Positions 9,801 through 17,143 of a stretch of DNA of 64,000 nt are shown here, piece after piece (positions within the stretch are counted from its first letter, which is position 1; each line of letters starts with the position of its first letter). The notes under the pieces were generated by a model that saw only the letters and a list, made by a program, of their open reading frames with translations, searched no databases and was not told the origin of the DNA. Position numbers and translations under genes: made by a program. This DNA is from Alistipes sp. (GTDB lineage: Bacteria > Bacteroidota > Bacteroidia > Bacteroidales > Rikenellaceae): contig NZ_JAHHQJ010000001.1 of assembly GCF_020026455.1 (NCBI RefSeq), positions 186,001 to 250,000 of the forward strand, read 5' to 3'.

Positions 9801-10367
9801 GCGGTGAACGGCGAGACGGCGCTGGCCGCGGAGTGCACGGCTCTGGCCGACGAGGTGGCTGCGGCCCTGCAGAAATACGCCGTGGTCGCGCATCCGGAGT
9901 TCGGTCAGATCTACGCCTTCGAGGTCGACGGTTTCGGCAGCGCACAGCTCATGGACGACGCCAATGTCCCGTCGCTTCTGGCAATGCCCTATCTGGGCGA
10001 CGTGGAGCGTACGGACCCGATCTATGAGAATACCCGGCGGTTTGTCTGGAGCACGGAAAATCCCTATTTCTGGCGCGGTGCGGCAGGAGAGGGTATCGGC
10101 GGCCCGCACATCGGTGTGGAGATGATCTGGCCCATGAGTATCATGATGCGGGCGTTCACCTCCACCGACGATGACGAGATCCGCGACTGCATCTGCCAGC
10201 TGATCACCACCGACGCCGGCACGGGATTCATGCACGAATCCTTCTCGCGCCACGACGCCGCGGATTTCACCCGGCCGTGGTTCGCCTGGCAGAATACGCT
10301 GTTCGGCGAGCTGATTCTCAAGCTGGTCAACGACGGAAAGGTGGATTTGCTCAACTCCATCCGTTAG
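6834..10367 (+). CDS. GH92-GH125 fusion mannosidase, lipoprotein
   Basis: A 1177-residue protein carrying two glycoside hydrolases. Residues 1-16 form a lipoprotein signal (LLLGSC). Residues 25-720 are GH92 (YVDPKIGTGGHGHVF, CEGNAWQYTWLAPHD near 522, GNEDVGQMSAW near 624). After a short linker, residues 740-1177 are GH125 (GDIPAMWLRDSGAQVWPY near 798, FERKWEIDSHCYPIRLAHHY near 873, AAGEGIGGPHIG near the end). GH125 enzymes are metal-independent exo-alpha-1,6-mannosidases. The fusion would place calcium-dependent trimming and alpha-1,6 cleavage on one surface-tethered polypeptide. It is the last gene of the operon; the ATG follows the upstream stop codon directly. Confidence 0.92.
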   Translation: MNYSGLLLFATLLLGSCTQPAAEEGYTRYVDPKIGTGGHGHVFVGANVPFGLVQVGPTSIPQAWDWCSGYHQSDSTVIGFSHTHLSGTGIGDLFDITVMPVTGEVTCARGTEDDPASGMWSYADRRQEIVRPGYYSVPLTRYGIRAEMTATERVGLHRYTFPASEDAGVVFDLENGGCWDKATQTHLEKEGDRMVTGWRHSTGWAKDQRVYFAAEFSKPFTEFRTEGAQYARASFRTTEGEQLLLKVALSPVSVEGAKANLAAELPDYDFDGTVKAADAKWNAELSKVKIETADETARRIFYTALYHTMIAPSVFCDVNGDYYGSDQELHRGADFVNYTTFSLWDTYRAAMPLMTVLHPERMPDIVNTMLHIADEQGRLPVWHLWGNETDCMVGNPGIVVVADAIVKGIGGFDRTKAFEAIRKTAWNPDRGNGFRMDYGYIPCDLFKEAVAYDMEYALADGAAARAAEALGRMDDAKYFTDRSHSYRNYFDPATRFMRGRDSKKGWRTPFNPFASKHRDDDYCEGNAWQYTWLAPHDVAGLVGCFGGRKQMLEKLDSLFTVSSVVEGGETSPDISGLIGQYAHGNEPSHHILYLYTMLGQPWKTADRVREVLSTLYHDAPDGLSGNEDVGQMSAWYVLSALGMYEVEPAGGRYWFGSPLFDRAEVKVPGGTFTIVAENNSATNKYIQRVWLNGQPYTKAYLQHEELMKGGELRFEMGPRPKVWYCPDEPAEYVDQRPAPEKRLFTSEAVETEIGRVCGLLTNERLRWMFANCFPNTLDTTVHYREDENGNPDTYVYTGDIPAMWLRDSGAQVWPYVQLCKEEPSLQRMIAGVIRRQLKLINIDPYANAFNVEPTGMCDKTDFPEADPMVFERKWEIDSHCYPIRLAHHYWKTTGDTSVFDGAWTSAMHNILKTLREQQMKEGPGDYIFLRTTDRQLDTRCHVGRGNPVKPVGLIASAFRPSDDATTFGFLVPSNFMAVTSLRKAAEILTAVNGETALAAECTALADEVAAALQKYAVVAHPEFGQIYAFEVDGFGSAQLMDDANVPSLLAMPYLGDVERTDPIYENTRRFVWSTENPYFWRGAAGEGIGGPHIGVEMIWPMSIMMRAFTSTDDDEIRDCICQLITTDAGTGFMHESFSRHDAADFTRPWFAWQNTLFGELILKLVNDGKVDLLNSIR

Positions 10368-10587
10368 GGACGAACTCGCGGTGCAGGCGTCATTCGCCGA
10401 GCCCTCCCCGGGCCGTTGCGCACCTCCGGGCCCCGAGCCGCACGCCGTGTGAGTTCCTCTTGCGGCGCTCGCCGAGTGGGCCCCTTTTGCGGTCCAGCCG
10501 CTTTCCTGGCTGGAGGTGGCTTGGACGGGGCCGGGCCGGCTGTCCCTGCGAAAGGCCGGGGCGGAAAACCTCGGATTTGTTCACAAA

Positions 10588-10618
10588 AAAGATGCGCTCC
10601 CTTTCGGGGCGCATCTTT
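10588..10618. terminator. Bidirectional terminator between the mannosidase and rubredoxin operons
   Basis: A 13-bp stem (10588-10600 with 10606-10618, one G-T pair) and a 5-base loop. An A-run on the left gives a U-run on the minus-strand transcript, so it most clearly ends the rubredoxin operon. It may also stop the mannosidase transcript. Confidence 0.75.
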
Positions 10619-10638
10619 CGTTTCATCGAAACGCGGGT

Positions 10639-10803
10639 TTATTCCTGAACCTCTTCGAAATTGCTCTTGTCGACGCCGCAAAGCGGGCATACCCAGTCAT
10701 CGGGAATCTCTTCAAACGGCGTTCCGGGGGCGATTCCTCCGTCGGGATCGCCGACTGCGGGATCGTAAATCCAGTCGCAGACTACACAACGATACTTTTT
10801 CAT
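10639..10803 (-). CDS. Rubredoxin
   Basis: A 54-residue protein with the complete rubredoxin pattern: CVVC near the N-terminus (residues 6-9) and CPLCG near the C-terminus (39-43), plus the conserved WIYDPAVGDPDGGI and FEEIPDDW segments. The four cysteines bind one iron. It is a cytoplasmic one-electron carrier, in gut anaerobes usually part of oxygen or peroxide reduction. It is the last gene of the M23-ispD-PH-rubredoxin run and is followed at once by a strong hairpin. Its redox partner is not in the window. Confidence 0.95.
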   Translation of the reverse strand: MKKYRCVVCDWIYDPAVGDPDGGIAPGTPFEEIPDDWVCPLCGVDKSNFEEVQE

Positions 10804-10859
10804 CTTTTATCTATTTTTTATTTATAAGGTGAATAATGCGTATGCAAATTATCTGCCGT

Positions 10860-11393
10860 CTATGCTTCCTCCTCCTCCGCTTCTTCGTCGGGACGGTTTC
10901 CTCCCGGCGGGGTGAGTTCGGCCACCAGACGGTCGGCATCGGCACATGAGACGTAAAGGCGGTCTTCGTAGATGTCCGTGATCTCGACGAAATTCCGCCA
11001 CTCCGAGACATAGAGCCGCACGCGGTCCAGCCTTCTCAGGTCGATGAAGTGGCCGTAGTATCCGAAGAAGCCGCATCCGCCGAAGATCGGCAGAAACCAT
11101 TTCATGCGCTTGGGGTCCACCCGGCGCACCGATGCGATTTCGTCGCGGCGTATTTCGGTGATGTCCAGCAGACAGCGCACTTCGACCGTCTCGTCCGACA
11201 CGACGATCTTGCGGGGAATCGACAGCGACATCAGGGCCACGAGGGCCACGATGAACGAGGTGAACCACGCCGAGAGGTAGCCTCCCTCGTAGAGATGATA
11301 CAACAGGGTGCCCAGCAGGACGAAGACGATGATGTAAATCAGCGTCCAATAGATCGTGCTGTGATCGAAATGGTATTTATACGTGCTCTGCAT
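10860..11393 (-). CDS. Membrane protein with bacterial PH-like domain
   Basis: A 177-residue protein. Two hydrophobic segments (about residues 14-33 and 40-60) are followed by a beta-rich region beginning IPRKIVVSDETVEVRCLLDITEIRRDEI, which fits the bacterial pleckstrin-homology fold. It then carries a second beta-rich stretch and an acidic tail. The function is unknown; members of this family are generally described as membrane-anchored PH proteins. Its start overlaps the end of ispD by 17 bases, so the two are probably translated from one mRNA. Confidence 0.6.
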   Translation of the reverse strand: MQSTYKYHFDHSTIYWTLIYIIVFVLLGTLLYHLYEGGYLSAWFTSFIVALVALMSLSIPRKIVVSDETVEVRCLLDITEIRRDEIASVRRVDPKRMKWFLPIFGGCGFFGYYGHFIDLRRLDRVRLYVSEWRNFVEITDIYEDRLYVSCADADRLVAELTPPGGNRPDEEAEEEEA

Positions 11394-12174
11394 CGTTCCT
11401 CCTTTCTTCGTTTTCGGCGTCTTCGCGTGCTGCGATCAGCGCTTCGGCGATGATGAAATCTCCGGGGGTTGTGATTTTTAGGTTTTCGCGCTCGCCCTCC
11501 GTGAGGCAGATCGCCTGCCCGATGGACTCGACCACCGAAGCGTCGTCGGTGAATTCCGCGCGGTATGGGGCCTCGTAGGCGCGGCGCAGAATCTCCGCAC
11601 GGAAGATTTGCGGGGTCTGCACGATGCGCAGGATGCGGCGGTCGACGATATGCGATCTGCCATTCTCCGCCGATCTGCCATTCTCCGCTGATCCGCCATT
11701 CCCTGCCGATCCCGTTCCTTCGTCCAGCCTTCCGTCTGTCCCTTTGTCCATTTCGCGGAACGAATCCACCGGCTCCACAACCGGAATTGCCGCCCCCTGT
11801 TTTGCGGCGGCTTCGGCCACGCGGCGGATCATCGCGACGCTCCCCAGCGGGCGCACGCCGTCCTGCACGGCGATCAGCCCGGGGGCGGACTCCAGTGCCG
11901 CCAATCCGTTTTTCACCGAGTGGAAGCGCTCCGCACCTCCCGCGGCGATTTTGTGTTCGGCGACTTCGAAACGCGCCGCGAGGTTTTTCCAAAACCCGAT
12001 GTGCTGTTCGGGAAGTACCGCCACGATCTCCGCGCCGGGCAGTGCCGCGGCAAACGTGTTGATCGTGCGTGCCAGTACGGGCATACCTCCCAGAAACCGG
12101 AACTGCTTGGGCAGATTGCCGCCCGTGCGGCGTCCGCTGCCCCCTGCTACGATGATGACTCCCGTGTGTTCCAT
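11377..12174 (-). CDS. ispD: 2-C-methyl-D-erythritol 4-phosphate cytidylyltransferase
   Basis: Third step of the MEP isoprenoid pathway: CTP plus methylerythritol phosphate to CDP-methylerythritol. The nucleotide-binding N-terminus VIIVAGGSGRRTGGNLPKQF, the HDGVRP-like VQDGVRPL and the C-terminal GDFIIAEAL motif are present. The ATG at 12174 starts right before this motif; the open frame continues upstream only across the M23 gene. Odd feature: residues about 138-172 contain a Gly/Asn/Ser/Glu-rich insertion encoded by 18-bp tandem repeats, at the place of the dimer beta-arm. ispE of the same pathway is at 35974. It starts 13 bases after the M23 gene ends. Confidence 0.92.
   Translation of the reverse strand: MEHTGVIIVAGGSGRRTGGNLPKQFRFLGGMPVLARTINTFAAALPGAEIVAVLPEQHIGFWKNLAARFEVAEHKIAAGGAERFHSVKNGLAALESAPGLIAVQDGVRPLGSVAMIRRVAEAAAKQGAAIPVVEPVDSFREMDKGTDGRLDEGTGSAGNGGSAENGRSAENGRSHIVDRRILRIVQTPQIFRAEILRRAYEAPYRAEFTDDASVVESIGQAICLTEGERENLKITTPGDFIIAEALIAAREDAENEERRNDAEHV
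11653..11706. repeat. 18-bp tandem repeat inside ispD
   Basis: Three consecutive 18-bp units, the first two identical and the third diverged. Each encodes six residues (SAENGR-type). They are followed by about 50 bp of low-complexity sequence encoding a Thr/Gly/Asp-rich stretch. Copy number changes would stay in frame. Confidence 0.85.
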
Positions 12175-12187
12175 TCTCCTTGTCGCT

Positions 12188-13483
12188 TTATTGTTTGTCG
12201 GGCTCCTGCACGCTTGCGGGCAGGACGAGCGAATCGAGCTGCGTGATCTGCTCCTCGGGCTTGACCGGGCCGTTGAGTTCTGCCAGAATGCGGTCGCGGA
12301 CAAATTCGAACAGCGCGCGGTTTTCCCGCGAGATCGGCTCGGCGGGTTCCGACGGAATCTTCAGCGGATCAATCGGCGTGCCATTCTTCCAGACACGGTA
12401 ATCGAGGTGCGGTCCGGTCGATGCTCCCGTCGATCCGACGTATCCGATCAGCTGTCCTTGCGACACGCGCACACCTTTGGCAATCCCCTTGGCATAGCCG
12501 CTCAGGTGGAGATAACCCGTCATCAGGTTGCCGGCATGCTTGATCTTGAGCGTGTTGCCGCCTCCGCCTCCCCAGCCTTTGAAGATCACCGTACCGTCGG
12601 CCACGGCGTGCACGGGCGTGCCCTTCGGTGCGGCGTAGTCGACACCTGTGTGGGGTCGGTATACCTTGTATATCGGGTGCTTGCGCGCGTAGGAGAATTT
12701 CGAACTGATGCGCGAGTATTTCAGCGGCGCCTTGAGCATCTGCTTGCGCAGACTGGCTCCGTCGGCCTCCCAGTACTGGATTTTTCCGCCCTGACGGAAC
12801 GGAATGGCATAATACTCCTTGCCTCCCTGGGCGAACTTCGCGCCCCAGATGCGCCCGATGCCCACCGACACCGTGTCGTCGATGAAGCGCTCGTCGTAGA
12901 TCACCGTGAATTCATCACCCTTCTGAATGCCGAAGAAATCCACCGTCCACTGGTAGATGTCCTCCATTTCGGCCGCCAGGGCGTAGGGCAGCCGCTGCTC
13001 CATGATCGCTCCCCAGAGCGAGGAGTTGATCACGGCGCTGTTCTTCGTGCGGCGCAGTGTGTATGCCTTGGCGTCCTTGCGCACGGAGACCGAGTCTTCG
13101 TGAAATCCGAAGACCACGTAGTCGGTCACCGATATTTCATAGGCGAGGTAGTCGAGATGGGGTGCATAGAGCGAGTCCTCGTGGATAAATGCCGTGTACT
13201 TGTGCCCGGCGCGGATGTTGCGCAGCGGGAAGACCTCCTTCGAGGCTTTGTCCAGCCGGTCGACCGCCAGGGCCGACACGCCGAAGCCGTTGAGTATTTT
13301 CCCCAGCGTTTCTCCGTTTCCGACCTCCCCGGTCTCGGTGCGGTAGTCGTCGGCGTTGATGCCGTAAAGTATGTTGTGGGGCTCCTCTGCCTCCTCCGTT
13401 TCCACCGCCGGGCCCTGGGTCCGGTTGCAGGCGCCGGCCGCTGCGAGCAGCAGGGCGCATATCGCTATTTTCAGATTTTCCAT
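12188..13483 (-). CDS. M23-family peptidoglycan endopeptidase lipoprotein
   Basis: Predicted envelope metallopeptidase that cuts peptidoglycan cross-links. MENLKIAICALLLAAAGAC is a lipoprotein signal. The C-terminal LytM/M23 domain has the zinc ligands in HTGVDYAAPKG and HLDYR, with YLHLSGYAKG between them. The central part resembles the OapA/LysM-adjacent domain of Bacteroidetes M23 proteins. The ATG at 13483 is chosen because it begins the signal peptide; an upstream ATG at 13507 would add eight residues. It heads the ispD-PH-rubredoxin run and has tandem promoters upstream. Confidence 0.88.
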   Translation of the reverse strand: MENLKIAICALLLAAAGACNRTQGPAVETEEAEEPHNILYGINADDYRTETGEVGNGETLGKILNGFGVSALAVDRLDKASKEVFPLRNIRAGHKYTAFIHEDSLYAPHLDYLAYEISVTDYVVFGFHEDSVSVRKDAKAYTLRRTKNSAVINSSLWGAIMEQRLPYALAAEMEDIYQWTVDFFGIQKGDEFTVIYDERFIDDTVSVGIGRIWGAKFAQGGKEYYAIPFRQGGKIQYWEADGASLRKQMLKAPLKYSRISSKFSYARKHPIYKVYRPHTGVDYAAPKGTPVHAVADGTVIFKGWGGGGGNTLKIKHAGNLMTGYLHLSGYAKGIAKGVRVSQGQLIGYVGSTGASTGPHLDYRVWKNGTPIDPLKIPSEPAEPISRENRALFEFVRDRILAELNGPVKPEEQITQLDSLVLPASVQEPDKQ

Positions 13484-13493
13484 AAGATGAAGA

Positions 13494-13601
13494 CAAAGAT
13501 AGTGCATGGCGGGCGCAAATGCAAACTTGTTTGCAAATTGCCGGGCCGCAAACGACCCGGGACCCGGTCAAAGATAGTGCAAGAGGGGGTGTAATCCCAA
13601 A
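13494..13601 (-). promoter_or_regulatory. Tandem Bacteroidetes-type promoters upstream of the M23 gene
   Basis: On the minus strand, TTTG-N20-TATCTTTG has its -7 box at 13494-13501 and -33 at 13522-13525. A second copy, TTTG-N21-TATCTTTG, has its -7 box at 13569-13576 and -33 at 13598-13601. A 7-bp inverted repeat (13520-13535, TGCAAAC/GTTTGCA) overlaps the proximal -33 element and could be an operator. Confidence 0.6.
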
Positions 13602-13852
13602 TTTTTTTGTTTCTTTCCTGCCGTTGCGCGCCGTGACTGCCGTGGGAGCGGCTTTTTTGCGGCCGGAGAATGCACGCGCGGACGCGGCCGGAGAATGCAC
13701 GCGCGGCCCCGCTCGGAGGACGCATCCGGGTGTCCGGATCCCGCCGAACAGACCGCCATTTTCCGCCCGGAAATCAGATTTGCGGCTTTTGGTTTGGTGA
13801 TCCCGGGAAAAAACGCTATCTTTGAAAGTTATCTGTTCAAACCGATCGAAAG
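13602..13852. other. lpxK: Spacer with 25-bp tandem duplication and lpxK promoter
   Basis: The noncoding interval between the M23 gene and lpxK runs from 13484 to 13852. Besides the M23 promoters it holds a 25-bp GC-rich duplication at about 13661-13709. A good plus-strand promoter, TTTG-N20-TATCTTTG, has TTTG at 13793-13796 and its -7 box at 13817-13824, giving lpxK a leader of about 30 bases. No gene was seen. Confidence 0.65.
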
Positions 13853-14896
13853 ATGCTCAAATGCCTGCTTGCGCCTGCGGCCTTCCTCTATAAAGCGGGG
13901 GTGACATTCCGTCACCGCCTCTTCGACTGGGGCATCCTCAAAAGCGAGAAGTTCGACATTCCGATCATCTGCATCGGTAACATCACCGTCGGCGGCACGG
14001 GCAAGACCCCGATGGCCGAGATGGTGATCGCCTACATGTCCCAGATGCACAACGTGGCGTTGCTCTCGCGCGGCTATGGACGTTGCACGAAGGGCTACCT
14101 TGAAGTCCGGACCGATTCCCACTACCGCGACGTGGGTGACGAACCGCTGCAAATCAAGCTCAAGTTTCCCGATACGCTGGTCGCCGTGTGCGAGAAGCGT
14201 TCCGAGGGGATCCGCCGCATTTGCGCCGAGCATCCCGAGGTCGATCTGATCATCATGGACGACGGTTTCCAGCACCGCTACGTGGAGCCGAAGATCAATA
14301 TCGTGATGATCGACGCCACGCGGCCCATCCAGCACGATCGGATGCTGCCTGCGGGGACCCTGCGCGACCTCCCGGAGGAGCTGCACCGGGCCCACTATTT
14401 CGTCGTCACGAAATGCCCCGAGCGGATGGCTCCGATCGACCGCCGCATTCTGCGCAAGGTGTTGATCCAGGTGGCCTACCAGCGGGTCTATTTCACGCGT
14501 TTCGAGAGTTTCATGCCCCAGCCGCTCTATGCCGACGAGGCGTCCGGCGAGCCGCTGGCCCAGGGTCGTCCGGTGATCGCCCTTTCGGGCATCGGCAATC
14601 CGAAGCCCTTCCTGCAGACGCTCCGTGAGCGTTACGAGGTTGTGGCCGAGATGACGCTCGACGACCACCATGTCTACAAGGTCCGCGACATGAACGCCCT
14701 TGCGGCGCTTCTGGAGAAGCATCCGGGCGCGGTAATTGTTACCACCGAGAAGGATGCCGTCAAGATGATCAATCGGTCGAAAATCCCTGACCTGGTCCGC
14801 CGCAACCTGTACTATTTACCGATAAATATTTCATTCATAGAGGATTCGGCAACGGATTTTCTACAAAAACTAGAAGAAGATGTTAGAGGAAATTAA
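13853..14896 (+). CDS. lpxK: Tetraacyldisaccharide 4'-kinase
   Basis: Phosphorylates the 4' position of the lipid A disaccharide at the inner membrane, from ATP. The N-terminal hydrophobic segment, the P-loop GNITVGGTGKTPM (about residues 43-55) and the family motifs SRGYGR, GDEPL and DDGFQH are all visible. At 347 residues it is normal for the family. It overlaps the purine phosphorylase gene by 17 bases and is preceded by a consensus promoter. Confidence 0.95.
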   Translation: MLKCLLAPAAFLYKAGVTFRHRLFDWGILKSEKFDIPIICIGNITVGGTGKTPMAEMVIAYMSQMHNVALLSRGYGRCTKGYLEVRTDSHYRDVGDEPLQIKLKFPDTLVAVCEKRSEGIRRICAEHPEVDLIIMDDGFQHRYVEPKINIVMIDATRPIQHDRMLPAGTLRDLPEELHRAHYFVVTKCPERMAPIDRRILRKVLIQVAYQRVYFTRFESFMPQPLYADEASGEPLAQGRPVIALSGIGNPKPFLQTLRERYEVVAEMTLDDHHVYKVRDMNALAALLEKHPGAVIVTTEKDAVKMINRSKIPDLVRRNLYYLPINISFIEDSATDFLQKLEEDVRGN

Positions 14897-15686
14897 GCAA
14901 ACCGCCGCTTTTGTCAAGAGCCGGACCGAAGATTTTGCCCCCGAAGTGGGTATCATACTCGGAACCGGACTGGGCGATTTCGCCGATAAGATCGACGCCC
15001 GGTTCATCATCGAATACAAGGACGTTCCCGGATTTCCCGTTTCGACGGTCGAGGGGCACAAGGGCCGCATGATCTTCGGTCTGATCGAAGGCCGCCGGGT
15101 CGTGGCCATGCAGGGCCGCTTCCACTACTACGAGGGCTATACGATGCAGCAGGTCACCTTTCCGGTGCGCGTGATGCAACAGATCGGCATCAAATACCTT
15201 TTCGTGTCGAACGCTTCGGGCGGCATCAATACCTCGTTCCGCGTGGGTGACCTGATGGTCATTACCGACCACATCAACCTGATGCCCAATCCGCTGATCG
15301 GTCCCAACCTGTCCCAACTCGGGCCTCGTTTCCCCGACATGCACAACTGCTACGACAAATCGCTGATCGCCGCAGCTACGAAGATCGCTGAGGAGGAGTC
15401 GATCAAGCTCCAGTACGGGGTCTATGTCGGCGGCACGGGTCCCACGTTCGAGACGCAGGCTGAATACCGCTATTTCAAGGCCATCGGCGGCGATGCTGCG
15501 GGCATGTCGACCGTTCCCGAGGTGATCGTGGCGCGTCACATGTCGCTTCCGGTCTTCGGTGTGTCGGTCATCACCAACTGCGGCCTTTCGGACGAGGTTG
15601 GCGATCACGAGGATGTGCAGCGGCAGGGCAAGAAGGCGGGAGCGCGCATGGAGATTCTTTTCCGTCGGATGATTGAAAAACTGTAA
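14880..15686 (+). CDS. Purine nucleoside phosphorylase (PNP class I, trimeric type)
   Basis: Cleaves inosine, guanosine or xanthosine with phosphate for purine salvage. The signatures EVGIILGTGLGDFAD, the phosphate-binding RFHYYEGYTMQQV, NASGGIN and DAAGMSTVPEVIVARH fit the punA/DeoD-type PNP family. At 268 residues it is of standard length. It overlaps the 3' end of lpxK by 17 bases and sits 5 bases before ssb. Confidence 0.93.
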   Translation: MLEEIKQTAAFVKSRTEDFAPEVGIILGTGLGDFADKIDARFIIEYKDVPGFPVSTVEGHKGRMIFGLIEGRRVVAMQGRFHYYEGYTMQQVTFPVRVMQQIGIKYLFVSNASGGINTSFRVGDLMVITDHINLMPNPLIGPNLSQLGPRFPDMHNCYDKSLIAAATKIAEEESIKLQYGVYVGGTGPTFETQAEYRYFKAIGGDAAGMSTVPEVIVARHMSLPVFGVSVITNCGLSDEVGDHEDVQRQGKKAGARMEILFRRMIEKL

Positions 15687-15691
15687 GCACT

Positions 15692-16195
15692 ATGGTAAAC
15701 AAAGTCATATTGATCGGCAACGTAGGCCTCGACCCCGAGGTGCGTACGACCGAAAGCGGCGTGAAGGTCGCCCGTGTCCGTCTGGCGACGACGGAGCGCC
15801 TGTTCGACCGGGCGTCGAACGAAACGAAGGAACACACCGAGTGGCATACGATTACCTTGTGGCGCGGACTTGCTGACGTGGTGGACCGTTTTGTCCGCAA
15901 AGGTTCGCAAATCTACATCGAGGGGCGCCTGCGCACCCGCGAATGGATGGACAAGGACAACAACAAACGCTATACGACCGAAATTCTGGCCGATACGATG
16001 AACCTGCTGGGCCGCCGCTCGGACAATCCCGCTTCGGACGGGGCTCCGGCTCCCTCCTATGGAGCCCAGCCGCAGGCTTCCTACGGCCAGCAAGGGGGCT
16101 ATCAGCAGCCGGCACCGCGTCCGGCAGCGGCTCCTCAGCCCCAGGCGGCAGCCCCGTCGGTTCCGGCCGATGACCCTGATGACCTTCCCTTCTGA
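15692..16195 (+). CDS. ssb: Single-stranded DNA-binding protein
   Basis: An OB-fold domain occupies residues 1-112 (MVNKVILIGNVGLDPEVR, EWHTITLWRGLADVV). It is followed by a Gln/Pro/Ala-rich disordered linker and the conserved acidic tip DDPDDLPF that recruits replication and repair partners. At 167 residues it has normal SSB length. It is last in the lpxK-PNP-ssb run; a hairpin with a T-run lies about 135 bases downstream. Confidence 0.95.
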   Translation: MVNKVILIGNVGLDPEVRTTESGVKVARVRLATTERLFDRASNETKEHTEWHTITLWRGLADVVDRFVRKGSQIYIEGRLRTREWMDKDNNKRYTTEILADTMNLLGRRSDNPASDGAPAPSYGAQPQASYGQQGGYQQPAPRPAAAPQPQAAAPSVPADDPDDLPF

Positions 16196-16329
16196 TTTGT
16201 AAGTGGTTTTTCCGCATATCCCCCGGACGGGGCGGATGGAGAGCGTACCGGAGGTACCTTCCGCCGCCCCGTTCTTCGCGATGGGGCAAGCAGCCCGTCG
16301 CAAATCAAAAATCGCAGTTTTCCAGGTAT

Positions 16330-16352
16330 CCCCCGTGCTCGTGGGGGCTTTT
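16330..16352 (+). terminator. Terminator downstream of ssb
   Basis: A 5-bp C/G stem (16330-16334 with 16343-16347), an 8-base loop and then a CTTTTT run on the plus strand. Confidence 0.5.
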
Positions 16353-16373
16353 TGCCCCTCCAACCTTCGTGCG

Positions 16374-17126
16374 CTACCGGTTGAGCCACTTCCTGAAGTC
16401 GGGCACGCGGTCGGTGCTGACGAACGTCTCCTCCCCTTCGGCAAGGGGCGGGTGGAGCACCACCTTGATCCGACTGCCCGAATAGCGTATCATTTCCCGA
16501 ATGGCGTCGAAGGCGACGATGAAACGGCGGTTGATCCGGAAAAAGAGGTTGGGCGGCAGTTTTTCGCCCACTTCGGTCAGTGTCCGGTCGACTATGTAAT
16601 CTTTTCCGTCGTGGGTCACGAGGTGGAGGTACTTGCCGTCGGCCATGAAATAGGCTATTTCGGCCGTTGTGACCGATTTCATCCGGGCGCCCATGTGCAC
16701 CAGAAACCGCTCCTGATAAACCGGCGTCTGTGTCGGCGCCGGGGAGTCCTGCTCCGCAGCATCGCTTCCTCCTCCCGCCAAAAGCCCCAGTTTATCGATC
16801 GCCCGCTGCAAATCCTCGCGTCCGAAGGGTTTCAGCAGGTAGTCTATTCCCTTGTTTTCGAAGGCTTTCAGAGCGTAGGAGTCGTAGGCCGTGATGAAGA
16901 TGACCGGCACGGCGATCTCCGTGCGTTCGAAGATGTCGAATCCGCTGCCGTCTCCGAGATGGATATCCATGAAAATCAGGTCGTGTCCGACGGCAGCGAT
17001 GACTGCGGCAGCCTCCGCGACCGACGATGCCGTGGCGACAACCTCGATCTGCGGGGCGACCTCTGCGAGCGTCGTGCGCAGTTCCGCGACCGACAGAGGC
17101 TCGTCCTCTATGATAATGGCTCTCAT
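16374..17126 (-). CDS. LytTR-family response regulator
   Basis: A 250-residue two-component regulator. The receiver domain (residues 1-115) has acidic residues EDEP, the phosphoacceptor Asp in LIFMDIHLGDGSG (about residue 54), and the KPF lysine. The C-terminal LytTR DNA-binding domain covers about 150-250 (MKSVTTAEIAYFMADGKYL, FFRINRRFIV). The ATG at 17126 starts at MRAIIIEDEP. It follows the susD terminator but has its own candidate -7 box, TAATTTTA, 6 bases upstream of the ATG. The likely partner is the LytS-type kinase at 24889-26421, since no kinase is adjacent. Confidence 0.88.
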   Translation of the reverse strand: MRAIIIEDEPLSVAELRTTLAEVAPQIEVVATASSVAEAAAVIAAVGHDLIFMDIHLGDGSGFDIFERTEIAVPVIFITAYDSYALKAFENKGIDYLLKPFGREDLQRAIDKLGLLAGGGSDAAEQDSPAPTQTPVYQERFLVHMGARMKSVTTAEIAYFMADGKYLHLVTHDGKDYIVDRTLTEVGEKLPPNLFFRINRRFIVAFDAIREMIRYSGSRIKVVLHPPLAEGEETFVSTDRVPDFRKWLNR

Positions 17127-17132
17127 GACGTG

Positions 17133-17140
17133 TAAAATTA
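17133..17140 (-). promoter_or_regulatory. -7 box abutting the LytTR start codon
   Basis: On the minus strand, TAATTTTA followed by 6 bases and then ATG. The last base deviates from TAnnTTTG. It overlaps nothing coding and lies between the susD terminator and the regulator. Confidence 0.35.
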
Positions 17141-17143
17141 CAA

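Noticed and set aside
7035..10253. Open frame of over 1000 codons on the minus strand opposite the GH92-GH125 gene
   Set aside because: Composition is rich in His, Arg and Val as expected from the complement; the plus-strand protein explains the region.
11650..11756. Frameshift or broken ispD gene
   Set aside because: The repeat-bearing insertion is in frame and the motifs on both sides are intact.
16205..16270. Imperfect GC-rich inverted repeat after ssb as a riboswitch or small RNA
   Set aside because: Pairing is patchy and no known riboswitch core is visible; the simple hairpin at 16330 explains termination.
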